Of a stretch of 64,000 bases of DNA, positions 32,276-44,798 are shown piece by piece. Numbering within the stretch: the first letter of the stretch is position 1; the number at the start of each line of letters is the position of its first letter. The notes below the pieces were generated by a model. That model was given only the letters and a program-made list of their open reading frames with translations. It searched no databases and was not told where the DNA came from. A program made the position numbers and the translations under genes. Source of the stretch: Apostichopus japonicus (Eukaryota; Echinodermata; Holothuroidea; Aspidochirotida; Stichopodidae); NCBI RefSeq assembly GCF_037975245.1, contig NC_092580.1, forward strand, positions 21,562,501-21,626,500, written 5' to 3'.

Positions 32276-33257
32276 TAAAACTCTTCCTAAATTGTCATGA
32301 ATCAGTTAACAAAGATCACAGATGGTGACAAACGGCCATCCATCATAACTGAGAGCCTTGCACAAACTATTTTCCGTCTTCGTGCAATGCACTTTCTTGC
32401 ATATTAGCGAGACACAAAAAGTTTGCATACTCAGTGTTGTGCTACTGCGGTAAATATCTTGCATAAATTTGACGATTTAAAACGTGACGAAATGCAAAAC
32501 GACAGAGAGTACAGTCAATTGGCATGTTTATGATACAATTTATTCTTTTATTCAAAATCAAATGACCCATTCATACTAGCTAACTGTTTGTACAAGACTT
32601 ACTTAGAAAGAAGTACATGGTATTAATTGGAACAAAAGAAAACTGAAAGTAAAAATGATAGATTGTCCCAGATTATCGGTTAATCTGGAACTATTTGGGG
32701 TTTGCATTGTTATAGTTTAATGCACCGTAAATAGCTCTTTATTAAAGACCTTGAGATTTGACAATAGAATATATACTTCAAACAAACCATTCATATCATC
32801 AGTTTACATCCATCCATTCTAAAACCCAAACAGGATGGATGAAATGTCGACAATACTGGGCTCAGGAATCCTCTCTGTAGTATTTAAACAAATCTTTTCA
32901 TGAGAACAGCCCTCTTGGGAGCTTTTGCCGTTAACCATTTGAAAGTAGTAAAGAATTTTCATGGGCTACTAGTGAGCTCAAGGGGTTAGAATACACAATC
33001 CATAGTAATTATCAAAAGTCTACGGTCCATGTCCAGCCTACACCAATTTTATTCGTGCATCGTTCCTTTTTGAAATATGTATGATTCACACCTTAATATA
33101 TAATATATTGTGCCATAATGTAAAAAAAAAAAAAAAAATCAACCATATGATTCATGTGTTATATTACAACTTGTAACAATATAATTGTAAACATCTTTGT
33201 TAATGGCATCCTTATATATATGTGTAATACAAGGTTAAGATATATTAATAACATACA

Positions 33258-33278
33258 ATATATATATATGTATATATT

Positions 33279-33328
<50 letters not shown>
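33258..33328. repeat. (TA)n microsatellite
   Basis: A long TA run with a few interruptions (TG, TT). Open frames through it are artefacts. Confidence 0.95.
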
Positions 33329-33334
<6 letters not shown>

Positions 33335-34002
33335 ATTTTATTGTTGATTTTGTCTTTATGGTACGATAGTATCATGTGACACAATGTGAATCAGATTATT
33401 TTGGAATGCTATGATTCACACACGATTTACTTGCCAACATTAAACTGTTACAATGGATGGGTTAGGATCACAGCTCAGAGAGCAGCACGCCCACTGGATA
33501 TATTAACTTGCATATATTTGTCTCATACTAATAGATTGTCACATGACTTTTGCTAGGAGGAAGAATGTTTACATTCTTGTATCCCGTTGGTCCTGGAAGA
33601 ATTCCAATGAAACAGTATTGCTGATAAATTTACTAGCTACACAGTTTACTAGCTACACAGTAAATATTTGATCAATATTTTTATGTTATTTAATACTAGA
33701 GTCCCATTACAATGTAGGTCATTCAATAGTCAAATTTGATAAGTTCTAAATAAGGAAGTACAACATAGAAAAGTTGATCTTTTGCACGAGGTTGATATTA
33801 TTATTACGTCTGGGAGACAAGAAGTTGAAATTTCTATCAAATTAAATTTTTGCCTTGCTTATTTACGACACTAGCGAGGAGAAAATTTGGAGGATGTCTT
33901 AATTTGTGTACTTACAATGTTATTTTCAGCAAGATATTGTAAGTTTGAAAAAACCAAAACCAAACTCAAACAGCTGATTTGAAAGTACCACTAACACATC
34001 CC

Positions 34003-34200
34003 TGTCATGGTAGCATGATATATCTACTTCACAGTAGTATGAAATATCTACATCACGGTAGTATGAAATATCTACTTCACGGTAGTATGAAATATCTACT
34101 TCACGGTAGTATGGTATATCTATTTCAGGGTAGTATAAAATATCTACTTCATGGTAGTATGAAATATCTACTTCATGGTAGTATGAAATATCTACTTGAC
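34003..34200 (+). repeat. 24-bp minisatellite, about 8 copies
   Basis: Unit 'GGTAGTATGAAATATCTACT' + 'TCAC' (or TCAT). Because 24 is a multiple of three, one frame stays open with the octapeptide MKYLLHGS repeated, but there is no splice or start context to support a gene. Confidence 0.93.
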
Positions 34201-35865
34201 TGCAAAAGTGAAAATCTAGTTTGTACTAGTTTCAACTGCCATTACATGATTCAGCTGATTAAAGAACAACAACTATCCCCCAATCAGCTTAAAGGTACCC
34301 AGTGGCATTCAGCTGCATGTAGGGCACCAGGGATGATTCGCACCTGGCATCATTTATGGAGTCTTTTATTTTCCATATTCCACAGGGCCCCCTAAGTCAC
34401 TCCAGATACTTGTGACTCAACCCTCCTCCCCCCCCCCCCCTCCCCTTGCCTGTTCTTATCAGGCCAGCAAGCACCAATGATGACCTAAGGCAATGAAAGC
34501 CTCACAATCCAATTTGTCATGTTTTTGTTTATCTGAGATAGGGTCAGTACGACTAAAACATCCTAGCATAGTAGCATGTAGAATAGGCAGTGTGTTTATA
34601 AACAGTGATAGGTGCCACCCTCATAAATGTATGGTCATTGTGTGTAAATACACTGATATCATAGCACTTCATAACCCTCAAATCCAGATCTGGGAATCCT
34701 AATCAGTATCAAATAGGAATTTGTCACCATGGAGACAGGAATGAGTTATTTTGGATCGAGCGTTGTTGACTGCAGTCACATGCAACAGTGACTTAAGGTA
34801 GGGTACATTTGAAACAACATACATATCTTTATCAGTTTCACAACAGGAATAGGCAAAGGTAGAAGGTGGTTGGGTAAAGGGTGTGACATCCTAGAGGCGT
34901 GACATCAACGTAGTGAAATATTTAACAACTCAAATACCTCCTACTTTTGGGCTTCAAGCATTTTTGTTGTTTCTATCTGTTCTCTATCTGTATTACAATA
35001 TCAATGAATGTAATGTGCATGATATCACATGTGATATCATATGTGCATGATATCACAGAACCTTAGTTGACCCCATGTCTTTTGTCAATGTTTTCAAAAG
35101 GCAACAAAAGCACCTTTGGGTATATAAAGAGAAGCCCAAAGACTTCATAAATAATTAAAAAATAAAAAGGTTTATTCCATATTAATGATGATGTGGAGAA
35201 TATCTCAACAATATCAAAGCCAAGAAGATTGACATGCATTATGTTCTAGCTTACAGTTCTTTATGATGAAACATACGCCTTCTTAGATCAACATCGACAT
35301 CTACAGCTGGACGTCAATACTCAAAGATACAAAAACGAGATCCTCTTCTTTTTCAGTAGGGGTCTTGAGTTTATTCTTGACCACATGTTTCATAGAAAAT
35401 GTTCCTTCATAATCAGTACTGTACAAACTCAGAGAAGGAAACATCACCGGTCATACCCCTTACGGAAAACAAAAGCAACCGAACGTGAGTAACGTTTACG
35501 ACATAACCTTCCCTCAGAGAAATATGCATCGCAATTTAAGTAAGGTCAAACTTCTTTTACTTTTTCTTAAGTTAACACCTATTTAAGCATGTCATTTGAC
35601 TGCAAAGTACCGTAATAGGAATATACATCTTGGAATACATTGAGGTCAAACTGTTATCCCAGACACTATAGAATTCTCTTAATATGAGTGCTTTTCTCAA
35701 TTCTAAAAACAGAACATAATTTAAGTATTATTACTGTTCCAATTCTGAGAACAGTTACACCAGCTGATGTAGTCAATGTCAACTTCAGTAATGAAACAAG
35801 GTTTATATCATCTAATTTCGTTATAATTTTCCACAGAACCAAAATGTCATCGATGAAACCCATTT

Positions 35866-35965
35866 GGATTAACAAGTCTTGAGATCTGAACAAGGCTTGA
35901 TATGGATGAAATGTTGGATTAACCAGTCAAGAGATCTGAACAAGGCTTGATATGGATGAAATGTT
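35866..35965. repeat. 50-bp tandem duplication
   Basis: 'GGATTAACAAGTCTTGAGAT' and the following 30 bases recur at 35916 with three differences. Confidence 0.9.
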
Positions 35966-37659
35966 ATGCTTTGATTAGAAAACTTGTCAAAATCATGAAA
36001 CTTCCAGTGAAAAAAGACATTAAACTGTCTTACTTCTTTATTATGCAAATGGAATGAGCCATACAGTTGTTTTCTTTATTACACACAAAATGCCAGTAAG
36101 ATGTAGGACTATGTGCTGTCCTCACGGACATGTGTAAGTGGAAAGGATAGCAAAATGATACAGGTATCGTAAACTGACTGACTTAAAATGAAAATTGGGC
36201 TGAAACCAAAAAAACGATTCTTGAAATTGGATTTGAGTACAGAGCCAATGAATCTTAGGAAAACTGAGGATTGCTTTGGTGATGCAGTTGGAAAAACAAC
36301 TGCTCAAGTAAATAACATCTGATCAAAAAATATCTTATTTACCACTAACAACAGTAACAGCTGGGGTAACAGGTCTTCAACTATTCTGTCGTTCCCATTG
36401 GACCTCTTTCTCATTGGCTCTTCCCCTCTTCTGTATTACGTGTGCACTTTATTATGCAGACATAATCCACACAGATCATCCATGTTCATACCTCATTACA
36501 CTCAATAATAAGCTGCATTTTCCCTCTCAAATACCTGCACGAAATGTTTTTGTTTTGCGAAGGATATACGTGTATGCAAGAGGCTCTTTTTTTTTGGTGT
36601 TCATGGAAATGCTTTTTTCCTGAACTGTGTTACTAAGGTGCTCATTCCAATGAGTTGGACCCCAGTCTCTTTACATTTTTAACATTCTGTCCTGAATAAA
36701 TATAATGTTCATGTTTTCCTCTCTCCAAGGAAGGAAGAGGTGCAAGATAAAACATTTCACCTTTGCCTTGGTGCTTAAATGTAGGGAGTATTCTGGATTT
36801 ACAAAGGATTCATTCATAAATTACTTTGTAGACACCTCAGCAACCTGAGCTGTACATCCAATTTATAGCTCTACTATAATATTTGTAATCAAGATAATGC
36901 CAAATAGTGTCATGGTAGTATGCTAAAGAGGATGAGGATGAATGTGAAGAACTCCCAACAACCTACTCCCCCCGCACCCACCCCGTCGCTTCCTATTCCT
37001 CCCCTGCCCCTTTTCATCTATTTATCATTAACATTTGACACTAAATTATAAATAGTGACAAAATGCGAAATATTACCTTGTCCTTCTGACAATTTGTTAC
37101 AGTATGCCAGAGGAAGTACATCATCATAACAAAGTCTCAAACTGTTTTTAAGTAATCCCAGCAAACTTTTAGCAAAACGACTGAAACCTAACGAAACTCT
37201 TCAAACCATTTATAACTTTTTAACTTAAGGTTCCTTACCCTTGACATAATTGCTTGTCTCTGAATCTTGGCTTTTGACACAATTATTAAACTGCTCTTAA
37301 GTGGTCATCGGTAAATTAAAGAATGAAAGTATCAAACAAGTCATAACACTGTTATCTTTACAACTATACATTTTTTATACATAAAAATGATGATGATTAG
37401 CGATCTTCTTTCGACTCGAACCAACGTTCCCCTCACTCGCTCCTTTGTTGAAAAGTTCTCTGAAAAAAAAGACAGAGATATTCTGTTCCACAGATAATGA
37501 CATCACGGGTTGTAAGGTTCACCGCAGATTCCCTCGCCAGGAATCTGAATACATTTCCAAAGATTACGTGAAGATCTGTCTTGTGACTAAAAAGCTTCCA
37601 GAAATGAGACCTTGTCCCTCAGTGTTTTGAATCAGTTACTTTTTCTAGCCTTGGGAGTA

Positions 37660-37767
37660 TCAGGTCGAAGGTCCAGCTTGACTTGGATTATTTGAAGCTC
37701 CCATTTTGCTAAGTGCTAAACGTTCAATGTCATCCCAGCTAAGGCTGCTAACGCTCGATGAAAACTC
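37660..37767 (-). CDS. UBL4A exon 4 (TUGS region and stop)
   Basis: Acceptor 'CTCTCCTCACAG'. 36 codons including TGA. It encodes 'EFSSSVSSLSWDDIERLALS' then a short Ser/Asn/Pro tail. DDIERLA is the core of the BAG6-binding helix. Confidence 0.93.
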   Translation of the reverse strand, partial: EFSSSVSSLSWDDIERLALSKMGASNNPSQAGPST

Positions 37768-40579
37768 CTGTGAGGAGAGAGGACGCAGAGAAGAACCATC
37801 AATAATTCGGCATTTGGGTTTAAAAACAGAGTTATTTGAAAACAGTGAATGACATTAGAACCTAGACTTAAAGCAGCAAGTGGTTATCTCTGCAAATGTC
37901 AAACATCATCTGCCATGCGTGTGTTCCTTGTTAGGTTTAGTGCAAATTGCTGCATATTTCAGGATGAAACAAATATTGACATTTTAACGAAAAGGGGTCT
38001 GTCTGTTCCTTGGGATGTTCCGATTTGGCAGTGAATTTGTCAACAATCTATTTGTACCATACAGAGAGGCATTAGAGCTGCATTCTGTAGAGACTGTCAC
38101 TGATATCATACTTCACAGTTATATCTAGGACAAGGTGCCTAAAGGAAGACTCTGTTACTTTAAATAGTCCACACCCAGAAATGATGATATTAGTAATTGA
38201 AAATGCATACAAATAACATTAATTTTTTGGGACAACAACATTTTCTGTGGATCAAATCAGTGTATAGCTTGGTAATCATGGGCAGAGTAAGAAATTTCTG
38301 CGATGTTATCTAGTAGTCCACTGAACAATTTATCGCCCTGCAAATTGCAAAACATAATTTATGCAAGGTGGTCAAATTACATCGGTGCATAGCAGTGTTT
38401 TACACAGGAACACATAGTATTTTATACGAGACAAAATTCAGAACCTTTAAAACTGCTATACAAATTTGAAAACTAAATTATTCCCTGAAGTCAGATGGAT
38501 GGTCAACTATTTCCAAACTTGAAGTGCTCCCAAATAATTGTTTGACTGTTCAATGGACCAAAGATTTATTTGTTGAGAGTTGATATCATGTAGCAAACTT
38601 CCACATTTTCAACAAAATTCATGCTGGCAAAAAAAAATCTCACCTTCTTAAAATTTTCTAAAACTATTTCAGCATCTCCAGGTTCATAGTGTCTGTGAAG
38701 AACCTCTTGTAATTTATCCCAAAGGGCAGTGCTTCTGCCGAGACAGGCTGGGCTTAGTGAATCTGCATCAAATTCAGGTCTCCTGACCACCAGGTGAATT
38801 TTGGTTCCAGGCCCAATATTATAGTCACATAGACACTGTCCATCTGCAAAAAAACCAATTTATTATTAATATTATTGTTAATATATTATTGTTAATATTC
38901 ACCCCAATTTTTTGTATCAAAAAAGAAAAATGTAAACACTGCAAAATATGTGTTAAATGAACTGAATATTACTCGATGAGAGACTGGTGGCTTTGTAGAT
39001 GATGGTTAATAGATCTGAGGTGAAATATAGGTCAATAGAGATTTCATGGTAATTGAAAGGATAAGAGAATAAATTTGGCCAGTGTAGTTAATTAAGACAA
39101 TTTAAGAGCTTTGGTTATGAAAGAATATCACAGGTTTCATGCTGTTATCACAAGCTCGTCAAAATATTTTCAAGGAATTTGAGAAAGCTTTCTGTTATCA
39201 ATCCTGTTACAAACCACGTAGATTTGGAATGAAACATAGAAACGTGAGTTATTTATTGATACATGTATAAAGTTTGGGTTCTCATAGGTACCTATATTGT
39301 GTGTGCATTCCAAAGGGAGAACACACTTCAGAAAGTTGGATAATGGGCAAACCAACATCAATAGCTCAACATTCGGCTCATGTTCAATCACAGTAAATAA
39401 CTTACAAATTCCTGAAAAGTTGAATCTAAAGTTGAATCCCAAAGCTTGGCCACACATTAGGTGAAGAATACTACTTACCTGCTAGTGTTTTACCCTTGAA
39501 GACTAGCCTCTGTAAGTGTACAGGAACATCAAGTTCCCTAGCCACCATTCTTTTAACTGATATGACTGGCTCTGATGCAGTAACCTATTTGGCAAAAATC
39601 AAAAGGAGAAAATCAGTCATGTCAAAATAAAACAGTAGTGCTGAAAATTCCAACTCCAAGAGAGACATTCTGGGACAGGGATCATGTTTTGTTATTTGAT
39701 CTAATATTTTCTGGAAGTTGAAATGATGGTATATTAGTACAAATTAGCTTGTTCTTGAAGACTATTGATGAATATCAGAAAACACTCAACTTAACTTTGA
39801 TAGTTACATACATTGTCACAAAAGCTGGTATAGAAACTACCACTTGATTTAAGCACTCTATTACAGTGATAGTGTTATTATAATTTTATAGCTGTACATT
39901 TCTTTTGAGAAATTCTCCTTGTGCCTCAAAATGGTCTCTTGTTTTAGTTTTTGTAAATATCTTGTATGGGTTACATACACACCACTGTCCTAAAATGGCT
40001 GAAATAAGGTTGCAGGGTTGGTAGTGGACACCTAACATTACTGATAGGCCGACTGTAAAAGTGTAAACGCTACTGTTAAGGACTAGGCTCAATCAATAAA
40101 TCATTACATCAGTGATGGCCTTTGGCTAACTAAATGTTTCAAACATTAACTTGAGCTATCCTTATACTTAGCTTGGTCTAACTTTAAGGTACTCTAACAC
40201 TAACGGTCTAACTCTGACATAAGTTACAGAATACAGGAGTCCAACTTTTTTCAGCCTAGGGCTACATGAAGAGAACTTCAGATTGTTATTTGGTCATTTT
40301 AGTTGGTGTAACTGTAGCCAATTTGGGCGCGACAAGTCGAGTACCGTCATTTCATCTGTTTTTCTTTAAGGTCAAGGTATATAATACGCTGTTATAATAA
40401 CATAGGAGTGGGATACTCCTACATCATTAACATGAATGTATATTTCGCACATTATTTACGGTTTCGGTGTACAGTAGGCTAGACAGCCTAACCTACGCTT
40501 GCTTCCCACTACGTTGCTTACTCACCTCTATGCGGCATTCTTTTGAAGGCGTTTGCAGTATTTTCACAGTTAATATCAT
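37660..40579 (-). CDS. UBL4A-like ubiquitin-like protein (complete, four exons)
   Basis: UBL4A (yeast Get5) is a subunit of the BAG6-UBL4A-GET4 complex in the cytosol, which captures tail-anchored membrane proteins, passes them to GET3/TRC40 via SGTA and otherwise routes them for degradation. Exons on the minus strand: 40526-40579, 39479-39584, 38644-38843, 37660-37767; total 468 nt, 155 residues plus stop, against 157 in human. Residues 1-76 form the ubiquitin-like fold (starts 'MILTVKILQTPSKECRIE'; core 'LQRLVFKGKTLADGQCLCDY', then 'IGPGTKIHLVVRRPE'). Near residue 140, 'SLSWDDIERLA' matches the C-terminal TUGS helix (LTLDDIERLA) that docks on BAG6. The tail after it differs from vertebrates. 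All four phases agree, and the start has an in-context ATG with the usual M-x-L-T-V-K opening. Confidence 0.93.
38644..38843 (-). CDS. UBL4A exon 3
   Basis: Between the acceptor 'TTGGTTTTTTTGCAG' and GTGAGA. 200 nt. It ends the ubiquitin-like domain ('IGPGTKIHLVVRRPEFD') and starts the C-terminal helical part ('WDKLQEVLHRHYEPGDAEIV', 'LENFKK'), matching 'VWQLISKVLARHFSAADASRVLE' of the vertebrate protein. Confidence 0.95.
39479..39584 (-). CDS. UBL4A exon 2
   Basis: Between the acceptor 'TTTTTGCCAAATAG' and GTAAGT. 106 nt, phase 0 in, one base out. It encodes 'VTASEPVISVKRMVARELDV' and 'PVHLQRLVFKGKTLA', the helix and beta-3 strand of the ubiquitin-like domain. Confidence 0.95.
40526..40579 (-). 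CDS. UBL4A exon 1
   Basis: The ATG (minus strand, 40577-40579) opens 18 codons, 'MILTVKILQTPSKECRIE', ending at a GTGAG donor. M-x-L-T-V-K followed by a Q and C is the UBL4A beta-1 strand. No longer in-frame start is needed. Confidence 0.92.
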
Positions 40580-41119
40580 TTTGAAGGGAACAATCAATGT
40601 TAACAGACTTTTTTCCTTATAGGAATTAATCGGTTCTCAAGTCGAAAAAACCACAGAGGATATTTCATTTGGGTTTTATCTACGCGAAAAACCAGCCCGT
40701 ACGGTAGTATCCTTTCAAGAATACCCCTTGTGATGTTGTATTATATGCAGTTAGTTTAGTGTTACAACTTTTTGATGGAGGTAGTACAGAAGTGTTTTAG
40801 AGATTGTTCCACGCACGTTTCATCTTGACGAAAATGCGGGTGCGTCGAGGCTCTTAAAGTTTGAGTGACAAACTGAATGACTTGAACAAAGGAAATGCTG
40901 TTGCAGATTGGTTTACAATTCAAAACAGCGCAATGAAGAAGATACTTATTTGCGATACCTCCAGGACAATGGTTCCAGTACGATCAAGTTATACCAGGAT
41001 CCAAAAAAGTTGCTCTAGAAAGCTCTGCAAGTCCTCATGCAGTCACTTACAGAGCTCCCTTGTGAAACGATAGTCATATAGATCCAGCGTTGATATATAT
41101 AGGCCTACCACCAGGGATG
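40580..41119. promoter_or_regulatory. UBL4A upstream region
   Basis: 5' flank of the minus-strand UBL4A gene, with CpG-containing stretches at about 40660-40710 and 40800-40850. No TATA box or convincing divergent gene was seen; an open frame of 70 codons at 40861 (plus) has no supporting feature. Confidence 0.3.
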
Positions 41120-41826
41120 TTAAAGCAGCAGTTTGCGTTTTGTCGCCGTTTTCCACTTTTTTGCAAGTCCATCGAGTTTTTTTACATATATCAATCACAA
41201 AACAGCAAACTCAGATATTAGCCAAGTGTTTTCCCTGCCAAAAGCGTTAAAAGGCGAGTAATTAAGGACATTAGCAGATAATGAGAAAAGTGTCCTCCGA
41301 CAAATTACACATTTAATATTAATCGCATACAGTTCCCCCAACCCACTATAGTTTGAATTCAACCAGTCAGAGATGCAGGTTTAGTTATGAGCCGTTGCTA
41401 AAAATAGATTCAAAACGTCGAGTTGGTAACTTGGTACAACCAGGGAGTTGTTATGGAACAACTCCCTGCTACAACCATGGAGCTATAAACAGATTATAGC
41501 TCCATGGTACAACCAGCGAGCTGGACTCTAACAGCTCCCTGGTACAACTGCCATCGATCTACACAATCAAACATGGTGTTGTATTACGTATTGGCCAATG
41601 ACGTTCGTAGCTTTTAAATATTCATATTATGGGCGAGGTTGATTGTGGATCCCAAGGGAAAATAACTTCGAGAAAAACAAAGTTGAAAGTTGTAAATTTT
41701 TCGACTTTTATGCCACCATTTGGAGTAAGATTTGAATAGATAAGCTAGTTATGTATGTCGTTATGACATGGTGGAATCTGTGAGGCTGAGAAAAACCATA
41801 GAAAAGTACGCAAAGTGCTGCTTTAA
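41120..41826. mobile_element. TTAA-flanked non-autonomous DNA element (707 bp)
   Basis: TTAA at 41120-41123 is followed by 'AGCAGCAGTTTGCGT'; the right end 'ACGCAAAGTGCTGCT' is followed by TTAA at 41823-41826. The ends are inverted repeats (14 of 15) and TTAA is the target duplication used by piggyBac- and Kolobok-type transposases. No transposase frame is present. Three hairpin modules sit inside at 41441-41543. The superfamily assignment is inferred from the TTAA only. Confidence 0.72.
41441..41543. repeat. Cluster of three mini-hairpin modules
   Basis: 41441-41468 is a perfect 12-bp stem (CAGGGAGTTGTT/AACAACTCCCTG, loop ATGG). 41475-41507 is a perfect 14-bp stem (CCATGGAGCTATAA/TTATAGCTCCATGG, loop ACAGA). 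41512-41543 is a near-perfect stem (ACCAGCGAGCTG/CAGCTCCCTGGT). They are spaced by 'TACAAC'-type linkers. Related modules occur at 8904, 44345 and 58719. Confidence 0.9.
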
Positions 41827-43536
41827 TTGTAGAAACCAGAGACACTGAGAACCAGATCGGGCGTAGGTAAAATTAAATCACTACCCTTACCCCTTTTTTC
41901 CCTCTTTATGATTTCCTTATTTATATCCGGAAATTATGAAAGTTTGAAGATGAAAACATTTGGATGAAAGCCTTCTTTCACATTATAATGTTATCGAGTA
42001 CCCTTGAAATATGATTCATAATATATATATAGTATAATAAATATATTCTATCATTTTGAGGATAATTCGAATTAATTAAAGATATTTCCAAATATACATA
42101 GATGTATTTCAAATAATGAAAGATCTGTCTTGAATCGAATTTAAATGTGAAATAATTAAGATATGTCTACTGTAATGCAAAACAACCAGGAGAAATAAAA
42201 ATATCTTTCAATGATCTGATTTTTTTAATGTAGCCTATTTGATGATATATTTAATTCGAGTAAAAGATATTAAAGATAATTTTAATTTGGGAATATATAC
42301 ACAAATGGCACCCCATAGGAACGTTTTTGAAATTAGAAAGTACAAATTATAAATTAATCAGCTGTCTACAATCTGGACCCACACATGCAGATCGAGTTCA
42401 TTGCCGACATAGATACTAATAGATCCTCGTTGTTCATTTAACTATATGCTTATAGATATGAAAGTAATAATACGATGATTTTATGGCAAAGACTTTCGCG
42501 TGCGTGACGAGAATACGTCCGTTTTCAGGGCGCCCAATCTTAATTTGTTTTCACTATATATGTGGGCGAGTTCCATATTTGACACAGTGTGGCTTTTCAC
42601 ATAAATTTCTTCCTCGCTTCCCAAAACATTGAAAGGACGATCTTTCAGATGGCTTCAGATACTGCTTATTTGAATTAAGGTACAGCAATATAATAAATTA
42701 AATACGATTATTGCCTTCCGCGCAATATGGTTCAACCCTCGGTCTATATGGCCGAAAGGTTAGTAGGCTCCGAGTAACACATATATATGTAGGGTAATCA
42801 GCCACCTCCAGTGTTCATGAAGTGGAAATAGTCTAAAAATGGAAGCATTGTCTGCATGTTAAATGAATACCAGTGTAAATAAGTGTAAGTCACAATGCTA
42901 TCATTCATTCTACTTCAGAAATTATTTCTGTGATAAAATATATAATTTTTTATATATAGGCCTATACTTTGGATTTGTCTAAGTTTTAGGGGCTGTCCGT
43001 ATAGCTTTCTCAGAGAATTGTGGATTAATCCTGTTCCCCGATATTTCATGGAAGTAATGCTATATTGATGACATTGCCGCAAATTTCTAAAAATTCACAT
43101 AACATTAGTCCAGGGAAAGTAACTTTTCATGGGCTTTGGGGTTCATGTATTACATTTTACGAGAAAATTGCGCAGTGTCGAAAAGTGTTAGACGGTTTAT
43201 CTGGACATGCTCTAAACTGCAATACCAGAAACCTCGATCCTTTCTTACTCCGTGGAATTAATCATATTCACTGAGTAGTCTGTGCGGTGCTAATACTGCA
43301 AATGTTCTTCACTTGAATCCTTCAATCCTTTTTAAGCTTGTTGTTTTATTCTTACTATGTTGTACTTTTTGCACATCAGCCGGCCCGAGTCAATGTAGAT
43401 GGGCATCATGGGCCATATTCTGAGGTCCATTTTATAAGAATGTTTTCTTTGTATTTGATTTTCAAGTCGTGTGCTATAAAGAAAAAAAGAAAAATTGGAT
43501 GTTTCATAAATTAATGATGTGTAAGAATAAGTGGGC

Positions 43537-43571
43537 CTGACGTTTCGATCCGAGCAGGATCTTCTTCAGAG
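43537..43571 (-). repeat. CTGAAGA...GAAACGTCAG motif (retroelement-end/hammerhead-like)
   Basis: Read on the minus strand: 'CTGAAGA', a 5-bp stem GATCC/GGATC around TGCTC, then 'GAAACGTCAG'. This layout resembles the hammerhead-like motifs found at ends of Penelope-like elements and similar retroelements. The flanks 'TTTCATAAATTAATGATG' and 'TTTCATTAATTAATCAC' are alike. Probably a short retroelement remnant; catalysis is doubtful because the base next to the stem is unpaired. Confidence 0.35.
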
Positions 43572-43849
43572 GTTTCATTAATTAATCACACGGAGATCGT
43601 TGAAAGAAAAGCATTGACCCAATTCGTTCATATTTCAAAATGTTGTATTTCCGTAACCGAACCAGTTCGTTTGAAAACGAGGGCCTGGCCCTTCGTGTGT
43701 TTTTTACAGACTCGGTAGACATAGGAAAATGAAAAGAAATGCGGTGACATACATATGAAGCAAACTTCATTAACTGACACAATAAGTTGGATCACGGAAC
43801 TGTCACCGAGTGTGACAGCGCGATGAAACTGTGCTTTTTACGTGCAAAG

Positions 43850-44096
43850 AAACGGACACGGACCAAAGGTCAACAAAACCAAAAACAATCCCAGTCTGTT
43901 TAACAACCACCAAAAACCCAACTGAAAACCCACAAACAGAAATCTCTCACTAACCCAATGTATAAAATGTAGCGTTTAACGTGACGTGAAAAGGACACGG
44001 ACCCAAAGGCTAACAGAACCAAAACAATAAAGCTCCGCAAACCAGCCCCAAAAAGCCAACACCAAACCACAAACAGAAACCCCCCCCCCCCCCAAC
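43850..44096. repeat. Two-copy degenerate tandem repeat (about 139 bp)
   Basis: 'GGACACGGACC' occurs at 43854 and 43993, with matching A/C-rich continuations (AACAGAACC, CCAAAAA, CACAAACAGAAA). It ends in a C-run at about 44081-44094. Confidence 0.8.
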
Positions 44097-44344
44097 CCAT
44101 ATTATGTAACACCGCGCGATGAAACTTGTTACATAGAAATCAGTGACGCATGTATATCACGATAGGGTCATCTATGATTGCTGTTTTACAGTCTATTTTA
44201 GTAGTTAGGGATTACCCAACTAAGCCATACATACGTAATTTCTATTGTTGGGCAGGAGAGGATGGGTAACACTATTAAACGTACATAATGGCAGTGTTAA
44301 CCTAATAAATTTCACTGGCAAAGATTCAAAGCTCGTACACAAAC

Positions 44345-44375
44345 CAGGGAGCTGCGTTAGAGTAGCAGCTCCCTG
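44345..44375. repeat. Mini-hairpin module, copy C
   Basis: A perfect 11-bp stem, CAGGGAGCTGC/GCAGCTCCCTG, around GTTAGAGTA. It has the same CAGGGAG...CTCCCTG ends as the modules at 8904 and 41441, with a different loop. Confidence 0.85.
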
Positions 44376-44788
44376 CACATAGTTGCTAATGTAACAGTCA
44401 TACTGGGTAGGATAAATAATACATGATACACAATCTGTAGTGTAGGATGATGAAACAATATCCAGACTCGTCGACAGAAGTTCAGAACAGATAAGATAAT
44501 CAGAGAGCAAGTAAATATAACCTAGTCAGCCATGCAGGCGGGGTACCAAAAATACAACAACAAAAAACTGTTATATTTGCCTAGTTACACCTTTATACTA
44601 CATAGCAATCGTAGGGTCTACTGATAAAAGTTCATCGTTAGCTAGCTAGTATCAGCTAGAACAGTATTTCCTTTAAATCTACTTCAGTATGCCAAAAGTT
44701 GTGAATTTTACACAAATCCTTCAAAAGCAGACGCAATGTTCGTCCTTTTGCGTTACGGTTAACGTTTGACTCGCAGCCAGATAACACA

Positions 44789-44798
44789 ATGGCCCATG
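44789..44798 (+). CDS. Candidate start exon of the zinc-finger gene
   Basis: ATGGCCCATG followed by the donor GTATGT. Kozak context is good (A at -3, G at +4). It contributes Met-Ala-His and the first base of Glu, the phase needed by the exon at 46408, which lacks its own suitable start. An alternative upstream exon cannot be excluded. Confidence 0.45.

Larger units (their letters stand above)
32276..37659. other. Intergenic DNA and probable UBL4A 3' UTR
   Basis: Apart from the repeats listed separately, no gene is recognised. The part nearest 37659 should be the 3' UTR of the minus-strand UBL4A gene. Confidence 0.5.
41827..44788. other. Intergenic DNA upstream of the zinc-finger gene
   Basis: Contains the repeat features listed separately (43537, 43850, 44345). 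The rest is unique AT-rich DNA with CpG-containing patches near 42490-42530. No gene supportable. Confidence 0.5.

Noticed and set aside
33979-34395. 138-codon frame with MKYLLHGS octapeptides
   Set aside because: A 24-bp minisatellite artefact.
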